From: CBDDKW01 sp965230425
GTDB lineage: Bacteria; Pseudomonadota; Gammaproteobacteria; UBA1113
Length of the DNA stretch: 64,000 nt
Reading direction: 5' to 3'
Assembly: GCA_965230425.1 (NCBI GenBank)
Contig: CBDDKW010000014.1
Location: 3,937-67,936, forward strand
Both the position numbers and the translations under genes were made by a program. Below, piece after piece: positions 55,347 to 64,000 of the stretch. Positions within the stretch are counted from its first letter, which is position 1. Each line of letters begins with the position of its first letter. The notes beneath the pieces are model-generated. The model was given only the letters and a program-made list of their open reading frames with translations. It had not been told where the DNA came from and ran no database searches.

Positions 55347-56719
55347 TGCGAAAAAAACAAGAGCGAAATACGCGAGCAGCTAAACAAGTTGTCTATTTGT
55401 CCGATGCAGAAATTTTAGATGAGCATCATGGATATAAATTAGTGCTGATTGCGATTGTTATGGTGAGCGTACTAATTATTGCTTTCGCGATTTGGGCATC
55501 ATTGACACACTTAGATGAAATTGCAGTGACTACAGGTGAAGTGATCCCTCTGCATAAAATCCCTGTAGCACAACATTTAGAGGGGGGTATTGTCAAACGA
55601 GTCCTGGTTGATAACGGTGAACATGTGTTGAAAGGACAAGAGTTAGTCGAGTTAGACCCAACTGCTAGTGTTGCTGAGCTAGAGCGATTGAAAGCAAAAG
55701 AATACACTTTAATGCTGGATGCTAAACGTTTGCGTGCATTCACCCAAGGTAAAATCGACGAGTATGATAAACTGCACAATACAGTTACTACAGCAGGCAA
55801 TGGCAGTACAGTCGCAGAAAAATTTGATGCAATTATTCGTAATGAAAGTTTGTTATTACAAACGCAGCAGTTAGCAAAAGAGGATCAAAAAGCTGTTTTG
55901 CTTGCCCAAGTGTCGCGACACAAAGAAAGCTTAAAATTATTAGCCGATGAGAAAAAAACCATCATGCGGCAAATTGTGTTGCTCAATAAAGAAAAGGCTA
56001 TTACTGAGGAATTAGTGCATAGTCAGTTAGTTTCACAACCAGATTATTTGAAAATATTACGCGAAATAAATCTAGCTAAGGGCGATCTCGCTAAGATTAA
56101 TGGTCAAACTAAGCAAACTCAAGAAGAATTTAATGAAGCACAGCATAAACTAAAAGAGTTAAATTCTACGTTAAAAGAAACTGCCATGAAACAATTAGTA
56201 GAAGTAACGGCAGAATTATTACAAATTAAACGTAGTATTGAAAAACTGTCGGATCAAGTTAGCCGTTTACATGTTAGGGCACCTGTAGATGGCATCGTCA
56301 AAGGTTTAGAGGTTACTGTGGGCAGTGTGATCTCACCAGGTGGTATCTTGTTAGAGTTAGTCCCCAGCGATGATGAATTAATTGTCGATGCTGAAATAAG
56401 CCCTAAAGATATTGGTCATGTCAAAGTCGGTGATCCTGTCAGAGTGAAAGTCACGACCTATGATTATGTACGCTATGGCGCAATAGATGGCGTGTTGAAA
56501 AGTATCTCTGCTTCTACTTTTCTGAATCAAGAGGGCGTACCATTTTACCGTGGCCGCATACGTTTAGCTCATCAATATGTTGGTACCGATCCTAATGCTC
56601 TGCATTTATTACCAGGAATGAGTGTCCAAGCAGATATTATTACCGGCGAGAAAACATTGATGCAGTATTTACTCAAACCAATTCATATTACCATGAGTTC
56701 GGCGTTTGCTGAGAGGTAG
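55346..56719 (+). CDS. HlyD-family membrane fusion protein
   Basis: 457 residues. There is a cytoplasmic N-terminus and one membrane helix (about 29-52). A lipoyl/barrel half-motif follows (HLEGGIVKRVLVDNGEHVLKGQELVELD), then a long coiled coil (about 110-310), the second half-motif (LHVRAPVDGIVKGLEVTVG) and a beta-barrel C-terminus ending LLPGMSVQADIITGEKT. It joins the ABC exporter to an outer-membrane TolC-type channel, which is not in this window. The start overlaps the stop of the ABC gene (TAATG). No clear terminator follows before the tRNA. Confidence 0.93.
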   Translation: MRKKQERNTRAAKQVVYLSDAEILDEHHGYKLVLIAIVMVSVLIIAFAIWASLTHLDEIAVTTGEVIPLHKIPVAQHLEGGIVKRVLVDNGEHVLKGQELVELDPTASVAELERLKAKEYTLMLDAKRLRAFTQGKIDEYDKLHNTVTTAGNGSTVAEKFDAIIRNESLLLQTQQLAKEDQKAVLLAQVSRHKESLKLLADEKKTIMRQIVLLNKEKAITEELVHSQLVSQPDYLKILREINLAKGDLAKINGQTKQTQEEFNEAQHKLKELNSTLKETAMKQLVEVTAELLQIKRSIEKLSDQVSRLHVRAPVDGIVKGLEVTVGSVISPGGILLELVPSDDELIVDAEISPKDIGHVKVGDPVRVKVTTYDYVRYGAIDGVLKSISASTFLNQEGVPFYRGRIRLAHQYVGTDPNALHLLPGMSVQADIITGEKTLMQYLLKPIHITMSSAFAER

Positions 56720-56819
56720 GGGTTAGTGCTAGTAACGTTTTGCATATGCAAAACAATGGCGCGTATAACTATGTTAATAGAAATGTATATTAGATTTTTC
56801 TGCAGAAAAAGATCAAAAA

Positions 56820-56896
56820 TGGTCGGAGTGAAAGGATTTGAACCTTCGACCCCTGCCTCCCGAAGGCAGTGCTCTACCAGGCTGAGCTACACTCCG
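56820..56896 (-). tRNA. tRNA-Pro (anticodon CGG)
   Basis: On the minus strand a cloverleaf can be drawn: acceptor CGGAGTG/CACTCCG, D arm with AGCTCAGCCTGGTAGAGC, anticodon stem CTGCC/GGCAG with loop TTCGGGA (anticodon CGG), and T arm with GGTTCGAATCC. The CCA end is encoded (56820-56822). Reads CCG proline codons. It lies between the type I secretion operon and ispB. Confidence 0.95.
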
Positions 56897-56954
56897 CTTT
56901 AAAAGCCGATCTCAGCTAAACTTATATGTCAGTTAAGCTTAATGTCTTACATCC

Positions 56955-57926
56955 TTAGTTTCGTCGCTTTAGGGTGAATTCGGCGATGGACTTTAATGCT
57001 TCACGAAACTCTGAGTCTGGTAAGATATCTAATGCATTAATTGCACGATGCACTTGCTTGGCTGCTGCATCGTGAGTGTACTCAATCGCATTGGTAGCGG
57101 CAATGGCTTCTTGTATTGCCTCTAAATTATCAATGCTGCTATTTTCGATAGCATTGGTAATAACGTTGCGCAGATCTTCAGAGCCATGGCGCATGATATG
57201 AATAAGCGGTAAAGTAGGTTTACCTTCCGCTAAGTCATCGCCAATATTTTTACCCAAATCTTCGGCTGAACTAGAATAGTCTAAGGCATCATCAATAAGC
57301 TGAAAGGCAATACCTACTCGAGTACCATATTCATATAAAGCGTTTTCAACAGCAGTGGGTTGGCCACTGATCATCGCTCCCACTTGAGTAGCAGCAGCAA
57401 ATAAGGCGGCTGTCTTTGCCTGAATGACTTCCATATAATGTTCTTCAGTTAATTCTGGGTTGTGGCAATTCATTAACTGCATCACTTCGCCTTCAGCAAT
57501 GGTATTTGACGCATTTGAGAGCACTTTGAGTATACGAAGGTCTTGTATACTCACCATCATTTGAAAGGCTCGCGAGAATAAGAAATCACCCACCAGAACG
57601 CTCGCTTGGTTACCCCAAATAGCATTAGCCGTTTCATGGCCGCGACGTAAGTCAGAAGCATCTACTACGTCATCATGCAATAGCGTTGCGGTATGTATCA
57701 ATTCAACAATTGCTGCTAAATCAATATGTTGCTGACCTTGATAGCCACAGGCATTGGCACAAAGTAACACTAAAAGTGGGCGTATACGCTTACCCCCGCT
57801 GTGTATGATATATTGGCTTAATTCAGCAATTAGAGTGATGCCAGAGTCTAATTGTTGTGCAAGCACTGCATCTACCGCATGTAAGTCATCCGTGACGAGG
57901 CGTCGTATCGCATTTAATTCCATCAT
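56955..57926 (-). CDS. ispB: Octaprenyl-diphosphate synthase
   Basis: 323 residues, usual length. Both aspartate-rich motifs of trans-prenyltransferases are intact: DDVVD at 85-89 with following RRG, and DDALD at 212-216, with GGKRIRP at 44-50. It adds isopentenyl units to make the all-trans side chain of ubiquinone; chain length cannot be read exactly. It diverges from rplU-rpmA-obgE, the order known from E. coli and relatives. Confidence 0.95.
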   Translation of the reverse strand: MMELNAIRRLVTDDLHAVDAVLAQQLDSGITLIAELSQYIIHSGGKRIRPLLVLLCANACGYQGQQHIDLAAIVELIHTATLLHDDVVDASDLRRGHETANAIWGNQASVLVGDFLFSRAFQMMVSIQDLRILKVLSNASNTIAEGEVMQLMNCHNPELTEEHYMEVIQAKTAALFAAATQVGAMISGQPTAVENALYEYGTRVGIAFQLIDDALDYSSSAEDLGKNIGDDLAEGKPTLPLIHIMRHGSEDLRNVITNAIENSSIDNLEAIQEAIAATNAIEYTHDAAAKQVHRAINALDILPDSEFREALKSIAEFTLKRRN

Positions 57927-58210
57927 CTAATAGCCCGTATTTTGATAATTTGTCGCCATGCTAGGGGGAAGTAGCCAGTAGTGTCAAGGGGTATCGATGC
58001 CCCAGTTCCCTAACTGAATGCGGCAGCCAAGAATACCCCTCCAGTCCAATTCTAAGAAAATTCTTAGTCTGGTCTTGCGTTGGTCATTAATTTTGCGTAG
58101 AATGGCGGCCCTTTGTAAGTTATGAAGAATATAGTGTTCAGCGTAGGTCGTAAGGGCTTGTTGCATGAATATTTAAGTATATAGGCCTTCGGGCAGTGGG
58201 AGTACAAACA

Positions 58211-58528
58211 ATGTATGCGGTAATCGTTAGCGGTGGTAAGCAGTATCGTGTCACAGAGGGCCAAGTCCTCAAATTAGAGAAATTACCTGTTGAAGTGGGT
58301 GAAAATATAGCATTTGATCGTATTTTGATGGTTGTTGACAGTGATAAGGTTGCAGTAGGTACACCGGATGTGGTTGGGGCGAAAGTGACGGCTGAAGTGG
58401 TCGAGCACGGGCGCCACAAAAAGATTCGAATTATTAAGTTTAAGCGCCGGAAGCATCACATGAAGTGCCAAGGCCATAGGCAATATTATACTGAAGTGAA
58501 AATCACCGGTATCACACAGGCAGCATAG
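58211..58528 (+). CDS. rplU: 50S ribosomal protein L21
   Basis: 105 residues starting MYAVIVSGGKQYRV, the standard start. I therefore prefer the ATG at 58211 to the GTG at 58196, which overlaps the likely ribosome binding site (gtgggag). C-terminal KFKRRKHHMKCQGHRQ is typical of L21, a 23S rRNA-binding protein. Followed by rpmA after 43 bases; the two are cotranscribed. Confidence 0.97.
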   Translation: MYAVIVSGGKQYRVTEGQVLKLEKLPVEVGENIAFDRILMVVDSDKVAVGTPDVVGAKVTAEVVEHGRHKKIRIIKFKRRKHHMKCQGHRQYYTEVKITGITQAA

Positions 58529-58571
58529 TCTAGCAGCAGTAAATGCTAGAATAGAATGAGGATATATAAGC

Positions 58572-58850
58572 ATGGCTCATAAGAAAGCAGGCGGTAGTTC
58601 GCGAAATGGTCGAGATTCGAATCCACAATATCTTGGTGTCAAACGATATGGTGGCGAGAAAGTTAGTGCAGGTACAATTATTGTGCGTCAGCGCGGTACC
58701 CATTTCCATCCTGGATTAAATATGGGAATTGGGCGTGATCATACTCTTTATGCATTGATTGATGGGTATGTTAAATTTGCAGTCTCTGGGCAGAAAAATC
58801 GCAAATTTGTCAGTGTTCTTCCTGGCGACGCAGAAACTGCAGCAGAGTAA
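58572..58850 (+). CDS. rpmA: 50S ribosomal protein L27
   Basis: 92 residues starting MAHKKAGGSSRNGRDSNPQYLGVKRYGG, the conserved N-terminal tail that reaches the peptidyl-transferase centre. There is no extra N-terminal extension of the Firmicute type. A strong terminator follows its stop. Confidence 0.97.
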   Translation: MAHKKAGGSSRNGRDSNPQYLGVKRYGGEKVSAGTIIVRQRGTHFHPGLNMGIGRDHTLYALIDGYVKFAVSGQKNRKFVSVLPGDAETAAE

Positions 58851-58863
58851 TACAATTTAGCGT

Positions 58864-58892
58864 AATAGGGCTCGCTGTTGAGCCCTATTTTC
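58864..58892 (+). terminator. Terminator after rplU-rpmA
   Basis: Ten-pair stem aatagggctc/gagccctatt with loop gctgtt and following T's. It separates the ribosomal genes from obgE, so obgE probably has its own promoter in the next 200 bases or depends on read-through. Confidence 0.85.
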
Positions 58893-58974
58893 GTACTTGG
58901 CCCGTAATAATAGCAGCAACATTGTAATAACTATTATTGTTGTTTGAGAAAAAATGCTGATATTCTGAACAGCA

Positions 58975-59022
58975 TGAGGAATTCCCTGCCAGCATAACAT
59001 ATGCTAAACCATCAGGGGTTCT
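58975..59022. repeat. Fragment of the dispersed repeat
   Basis: The stretch ...ccctgcc-agcataac...tgctaaacc-atcagggg resembles the centre of the element at 32750-32866 with a deletion. It lies in the obgE leader. Confidence 0.4.
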
Positions 59023-59098
59023 TATTGTCTCAGTTTGATAAAAACTGAATCTCCTAGCTGTATTTGTATACCTACAGCTTCTTTATTTGGATATAACC

Positions 59099-60110
59099 AT
59101 GAAATTTGTTGATGAAGCAACCATACACGTCTATGCCGGTAAGGGTGGCTCTGGCTGCTTAAGTTTTCGCCGTGAAAAGTATATTCAAAAAGGTGGGCCT
59201 GATGGTGGTGATGGCGGTGATGGGGGCAGTGTTTACTTAGAAGCAGATGCCGCATTAAATACACTTGTAGATTTCCGTTTTCAGCGCATATACAAAGCAA
59301 AAAATGGCCAACCTGGTCAGGGCAAGGAATGTACAGGAAAAAGTGCTGATGACTTAATCATCAAAGTACCTGTTGGAACTACGGTATACCATCAAGAATT
59401 CAATGAAATTATGGGAGACTTAGTGGCGCCAGGAGAGCGATTATTAGTGGCTCAGGGTGGCTTTCATGGTTTAGGTAATGCTCGGTTTAAAAGTAGTACT
59501 AATCGTGCTCCACGGCAAACGACGCCAGGCTCTGAGGGTGAAAGCAAAAAAATCCGCTTAGAATTAAAAGTCCTTGCTGATGTGGGCTTACTCGGTATGC
59601 CTAATGCTGGAAAGTCTACATTCATTCGTGCGGTGTCAGCCGCTAAACCAAAGGTGGCTGATTATCCTTTTACCACGTTACATCCCAATTTAGGTGTGGT
59701 TAGCCTTGAATCACATCGCAGCTTCGTTATTGCTGATATTCCTGGTTTGATTGGCGGTGCTGCTACTGGAGCCGGCTTAGGTAGTCAATTTCTCAAGCAT
59801 TTGTCGCGAAACGGGTTTATTACTACATATGCTTGATGTTGCTCCTCTTGATGGTCATGATCCAGTGACTGACGTACGTGATATTGAGACAGAATTAGCC
59901 AAGTATAGTGATGACTTGGCGAGTAAAGAAAGATGGCTAGTGTTCACTAAAATTGATAACTTACCCCCAGGTACAGAAGAAGAGACTTGTAATCGTATTA
60001 TAAAAAAGTTAAATTGGAATGGACCTGTTTTTAAAATAACAGCACTTAAACAGCAGGGTACCAATCTACTCTGTGGCCAAATAATGAATTATTTGGAAAA
60101 TGTGAAATAA
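59099..60110 (+). CDS. obgE: Obg GTPase, reading frame broken by one extra base
   Basis: The start MKFVDEATIHVYAGKGG at 59099 is the canonical Obg start; an in-frame TTG at 59087 is less likely. The glycine-rich Obg fold (to about residue 158) and the G domain with GMPNAGKST and DIPGLIGGAA are normal. After FLKHLSRNG the frame ends at 59836 as FITTYA. The continuing sequence LLLHMLDVAPLDGHDP and TKIDNL (G4, TKxD) is in the +1 frame to 60110. Dropping one G from GGG near 59812 restores a protein of ~336 residues. Obg is a ribosome-assembly and stress GTPase, essential in most bacteria, so a sequence error is as likely as a real lesion. Confidence 0.88.
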
Positions 60111-60360
60111 AAATAAACAAAAATATAGCTTGGTCATTGAATGTGAGGTCAATGTATTGTTACGTGATAGAAAGCAATACGATGTGAAAAATTCAAGAGC
60201 CAATGCTGTGAAGTACCCTATATGTATCTTACCTGAATCTTTACAGGTTCAGTTCCGACATATGGGCGAATGCTCGTTCTAGGTATGTGTATTAGAAATG
60301 AGTATCTGCAAAGATAAAAATTTGTAGTAGATAAAAATAAAAACAATAAGAGGGGTATGT
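60111..60360. other. Intergenic region with inverted repeat
   Basis: 250 bases. One inverted repeat, acctg...caggt, lies at 60231-60248 (acctgaatctttacaggt). No T run follows it, so it is not a clear terminator. The promoter of the next gene should be here; its ribosome binding site is aagagggg just before 60361. Confidence 0.35.
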
Positions 60361-61821
60361 ATGCCGCCTGATGATACGGCAGTAAGAAAAATAGCTGGGA
60401 TTGTTAAACCACATTTCCGTAAGTCTATACCAACATCCGACGCAACACATGCTGACTGGGAGGCAGAGGCCCTTGCCAGTGTTAATGAGGCTTTATCTGC
60501 AGGGCAAAATAATATCATAGCCTTAATTTCAGCTAGTATACAGGCATTGCAATCAGCGCAAAGAGTCAAACGTAATCTTGATGAATTATTAGTAAGTGTT
60601 AAAGAACAAGCAGAAAGCTCAATCGCTCCAATTTCCTCTGCGGTAGAAGACGCAAATAACGGCAGTGCTTCCGCAGCAGCTATGTTTGCCTTAGTGACGG
60701 GTAGTACAAATGACTCGGAGATGGTCGAAAGAGTCGAGCCAACATTGGCACGTTCATCAGTACAGACTATAGATGATGTCACTGCACAGACTTCAACAAA
60801 AGCTGATGCATCAGAAACAGATCCAGCAGCCTTATTGCAGAAAAGAATTAATAGGATTAAGAGGACAATAGCGGCAACACAATCATTAATTCAGAATTTA
60901 CAGCGAATCAATGCCACACCAGTGCCTACAGTTGATAGTGGACCTGATGTAGAGTCAGCGCTGGCGAAGCATGCAAGATTGGTGCGTGAATGTGTTGAAG
61001 ACACTGTTTATGATTTTGCTTCGGATGCAGCTAGGCCGTTGTCTGAATCTGGAAGTGCTCACTCGGAGACTGACGATAAAATTGAAGTAACGTCAGTATT
61101 TCACTTTTCTGATACCAGACCGGTAACAGATTTGCGCAATTTAAGTAGTATAGTACCACATACCTATGAGGCACAAAGGTTTGTACCTGATAGCCCAGGA
61201 TGTGAAAAACTAGAGCAGCCAGAGTTAGTTAAAATATTCAATTGGTATGATGATGAAGTTACCCAGCTATTATTATTTGCTTGGAAAAATCTCAATGACT
61301 ATTTTGTAGCTAGCTCGGAATTAATGCATAAAGATCATGTCGACTGTAAACAAAGCTTTTGGTTGCCGAGAGCTCAGGAGTTAATACAAAAGTTAACTGA
61401 TTTACAAGCCCAGCGCTGTTCGCTCAAACCAAACGGTACTAGCCAATATGCTCAAGATACAATTGCCTTAATCCTTGACAAAGCAATTCAGGACACGTAC
61501 TTCCCTATCGAACGATGTATTGTTGATGGTGAGGCAAGCAATATTGAAATACAGAAGTTTGACCAATATGTTAAGCCTGTATTTCGAAAAGCAGCCGAAA
61601 TGAAAGCTAAAAAAGTTTTAGATGCATTGCGTGTTGCGATTACACATTATCAAAAGCTCAAGCAAGACAGAATACCTAAATACATTTTAGAGTATATATT
61701 ACTGAGAGTTAGGGCTTTAGAGAAAGGCCATTTTGCTGAGGCAGAGATTCTAAAAAAAGCTGACGAACAAAATCCCGTTGATCCCTGTGAGTATTTACAT
61801 TGCGGTATTAACTTTTGTTGA
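60361..61821 (+). CDS. Unknown large helical protein, part 1
   Basis: 486 residues that I do not recognise. The start has a good ribosome binding site (aagagggg). The sequence is acidic to neutral, helix-rich, with Ala/Ser/Glu-rich likely coiled coil in residues 30-200 and more regular helices after 280. There is no signal peptide or membrane helix. The frame ends CGINFC at 61821. Removing one A from TTAAC near 61811 joins it smoothly to the next frame (CGITFVEAVATYAKDKK). With parts 2 and 3 it would exceed 1200 residues and continue past the window, the size class of the ankyrin proteins, but I see no ankyrin repeat. Confidence 0.65.
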   Translation: MPPDDTAVRKIAGIVKPHFRKSIPTSDATHADWEAEALASVNEALSAGQNNIIALISASIQALQSAQRVKRNLDELLVSVKEQAESSIAPISSAVEDANNGSASAAAMFALVTGSTNDSEMVERVEPTLARSSVQTIDDVTAQTSTKADASETDPAALLQKRINRIKRTIAATQSLIQNLQRINATPVPTVDSGPDVESALAKHARLVRECVEDTVYDFASDAARPLSESGSAHSETDDKIEVTSVFHFSDTRPVTDLRNLSSIVPHTYEAQRFVPDSPGCEKLEQPELVKIFNWYDDEVTQLLLFAWKNLNDYFVASSELMHKDHVDCKQSFWLPRAQELIQKLTDLQAQRCSLKPNGTSQYAQDTIALILDKAIQDTYFPIERCIVDGEASNIEIQKFDQYVKPVFRKAAEMKAKKVLDALRVAITHYQKLKQDRIPKYILEYILLRVRALEKGHFAEAEILKKADEQNPVDPCEYLHCGINFC

Positions 61822-62761
61822 GGCTGTTGCTACTTATGCAAAAGACAAGAAAGCAGATAAGCTAGTTAATTTAGCGCGACCCATAAGATTTTATATGCAC
61901 CATATTCCCTTGGAGAAACAAGCAAAATATTGGCAGGACATGAGTGCATATCAGAATTATTGGAAGGACGGTTCACGAGATGAAGCCAAACCAGTGCCGT
62001 CACGTGAGCCAAAGGAGCCAATTAATAGACCCTTTACACCAGGGGAGCAAGAATGTATTGATGCCTATAAAAAAGAGCTCGGCCAAGTTACATTCCAACA
62101 AGTTAGAGACTTAGACGTAAATTTTATATTGCAGAAATTAGAGCAGGAAGCGATGCACGTTAAGCAAAGTCGAGTTCCTGTATCTGCTCAGCAAAGGATA
62201 AGAAGACTTGAAGAACAGCTACAAGCGAAAAAGACTAAGTTAGTAACTGTGGTACGTTTACTAGTAGAAAAATATCAGCAGTTACCAAAGCAATGCCAGC
62301 ATCATAGTAAGCTAATTGATTATTTTAGAGCATATCTGGATATGCAAGAAGTCCACTTGCAGAATGCTTTAGATAAAACTCCGTCTGAACAACAACGTAT
62401 TCTTATTGAGTACTATGATAAATTTGAATCTCTATTAGGAAGCTTTTGCTATTATTTGTATTCACCCGAAATGAGGGCACTGAGAAAGCAACAAGAAGAT
62501 CCCTTCGCAAGATGGCTGTTTCGCTATGTCTATGGGTTAAAGTCATCGGAGTCTTATAATCAGCATGAAGCGGCCAGAGCTCAAAGCACAACAGATAATT
62601 ACGAGCATACCATGTTAGGTAGTCTTTTCCCTGCTCAAGTCCGGGATCACCAATGGGGACGAGAATTTTTTCAACTACCTAAAGAAAAGCCTGCTATTTC
62701 TCTTCTAGCGGTGCGTTTAACGCATCAAAGCTGCTGTGACCTGTCGAGTGACGGCCAATGA
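61778..62761 (+). CDS. Unknown large helical protein, part 2 (frame +1)
   Basis: Continues part 1 from about 61811; the bases before that are overlap only. About 316 residues, helical and charged, with regular Lys/Glu/Gln-rich segments (RRLEEQLQAKKTKLVTVVRLLVEKYQQL near the middle). No domain recognised and no ribosome binding site of its own. It ends out of frame at 62761 (LTHQSCCDLSSDGQ). Dropping one A from TTAAC near 62719 continues it into part 3. Confidence 0.6.
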   Translation: MIPVSIYIAVLTFVEAVATYAKDKKADKLVNLARPIRFYMHHIPLEKQAKYWQDMSAYQNYWKDGSRDEAKPVPSREPKEPINRPFTPGEQECIDAYKKELGQVTFQQVRDLDVNFILQKLEQEAMHVKQSRVPVSAQQRIRRLEEQLQAKKTKLVTVVRLLVEKYQQLPKQCQHHSKLIDYFRAYLDMQEVHLQNALDKTPSEQQRILIEYYDKFESLLGSFCYYLYSPEMRALRKQQEDPFARWLFRYVYGLKSSESYNQHEAARAQSTTDNYEHTMLGSLFPAQVRDHQWGREFFQLPKEKPAISLLAVRLTHQSCCDLSSDGQ

Positions 62762-64000
62762 GCGCAATAGCTGTAGAGATTGGCAGGCTCAGCCAAACCG
62801 TGTAAATGCGTCTTCAATAAGAAGTAGCTCTCAATTGCAATTTGAGCGTAAAAAAATGTTAGATGAGCATAATGCGCATGAAGTGATAGCTCGACTTAAT
62901 AATGGTATGCAATGTTTGTTTGCGCACACATTCCCACCAGGCGCAAGCCCTGATAATGAAATTAAATATTTCAGTGCTTATCGAGACTATCTACAAGCCC
63001 GTTATGATGATATGCCGGAACAACATTTATGTGAGTTGCGGGTATTAATTCGAGGGCTTGCATTACATATTGGTCATGGTAATGCTACGAAATATAAAGA
63101 ATTCATGGAGTTGTTTGATCTTATTAATGATGAGCATGTGGGATGCTTTGATACTACAAAACTTGACGCAGATCGTAGGTTAAACAGGGCGACTCGAGCT
63201 AGCTCCACGGCATTAATGGAGGCACTAACTTCACCAACAAAGTCTGCGGCACCACGCCGTACACGCTCTGGTAGTGTCAGCAATCGTGCAGCCAGTGCGT
63301 CACATCATCTCATCAAACAAAATTCAACTGAATTATACGGTGAAGGTTATAACGCTAAAATTAAAGCGTGTTCTGCGCAATTTAAAGTCGTAGCAACTGA
63401 CGCGGGGAGAACATTTGCATTAGCTAAATTATCAATTCAACAGGCAATGTATACGTATACCATGCTTCAAAGTCATGGAGGGCGAGATAGTGAGGCGGTT
63501 TTTGTGAAACGTTTATTGCTTGGATGCTCAGAGTTATGTAGACAAATTACCATATTCCAAAACCAAGGCGTGAAAGTGAAGCATCTTGATCGTTTGAACA
63601 GTTTTGTAAATAAAATTTTCGCGCTTGATAAGATTAATTATCAAAGTCTTGATGATATGTTGGAAAAGGTGGATTGCCAACCTGCAGATTTGTATGCAGC
63701 TATAGAGGGCCTATATAATGCCTACAATCCATTTCAGTCATTAGAGTCTATACAATCACAGCAATGGAAATCATTAGATCAGAGAGAACACACTATTTGG
63801 GTATTACTAACGTCACTCAGAAATGCAATGTGGGATTATTTAATACAACAATATTCCGATAATGAGGTTTCTGCAGTACCGCAGCAAAGAACTGCCCAGC
63901 CTAATACTCAACAAGGTCAGAGCTCGATCTCATATCGACTTACAGCTGCTCATTGTCATGACCAAGTGACATATGCGGCTTATGATGAACAAATTGCACG
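62721..64000 (+). CDS. Unknown large helical protein, part 3, open at the window end
   Basis: A frame open without stop from 62721 to the last base (about 426 residues), beginning RIKAAVTCRVTANERN and passing an ATG at 62856. It is in the +1 frame relative to part 2 and reads on naturally from LLAVRL. The sequence stays helical: ARLNNGMQCLFAHTFPPGA, then YRDYLQARYDDMPEQHL, a Ser/Arg/Thr-rich linker near 63200-63320, then more helices. No family recognised. The true end lies outside the window. Confidence 0.6.

Overview
The window looks like chromosomal DNA of a host-associated gammaproteobacterium of the Legionella/Coxiella/Berkiella kind (inference). The AT-rich housekeeping blocks have classic gammaproteobacterial order (pepA-holC-valS divergent from lptF-lptG; ispB divergent from rplU-rpmA-obgE). 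Between them lie very large ankyrin and leucine-rich-repeat proteins of eukaryote-interacting type, dispersed palindromic repeats and an IS50-like element.

Layout. 1-2.2 kb: a dispersed repeat and an unrecognised basic, helical protein. 2.2-6.4 kb: a DUF2339/DUF3999 membrane pair. 6.7-21.8 kb: a three-gene operon. Its first product fuses a D12-class adenine-methyltransferase-like domain to an NRPS module (adenylation, carrier, thioesterase) and an ankyrin-like tail; the second is an ankyrin/LRR protein ending in a CE-clan (Ulp1/deubiquitinase-like) cysteine protease; the third is a 1601-residue ankyrin protein. 21.9-23.6 kb: a PAS-LuxR regulator divergent from a small unknown gene. The promoter of that small gene carries nearly the same 18-bp palindrome as the promoter of the big operon, suggesting one regulon. 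23.9-32.7 kb: two paralogous ankyrin proteins with basic, NLS-like linkers. The first is frameshifted near its end, and an IS remnant plus a copied 3' piece of the DUF3999 gene lie between them. 32.7-34.4 kb: repeats and a complete IS50-like element with a 9-bp target duplication. 34.5-41.6 kb: valS, holC, pepA, lptF, lptG. 41.6-48.9 kb: a 15-bp minisatellite, a MatB-like acyl-CoA synthetase, an RDD protein, a Kef-type antiporter, an MFS transporter, queC and an S24-type repressor whose nucleophile serine is replaced. 49.0-56.7 kb: a type I secretion locus with a long structured leader, an RTX protein, two ABC half-transporters (one with a degenerate ATPase) and a HlyD-type adaptor. 56.8-60.1 kb: tRNA-Pro(CGG), ispB, rplU, rpmA, obgE. 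60.4-64.0 kb: a large unknown protein split into three frames and running off the window.

A caution: five places (two in the 27.6-kb gene, one in obgE, two in the last gene) show the same kind of defect, one extra base in a short homopolymer. Because obgE is essential in most bacteria, some of these may be sequence errors rather than true pseudogenes. The strongest candidate for something undescribed is the methyltransferase-NRPS-ankyrin fusion and its operon, with the shared palindrome and neighbouring LuxR-type regulator.
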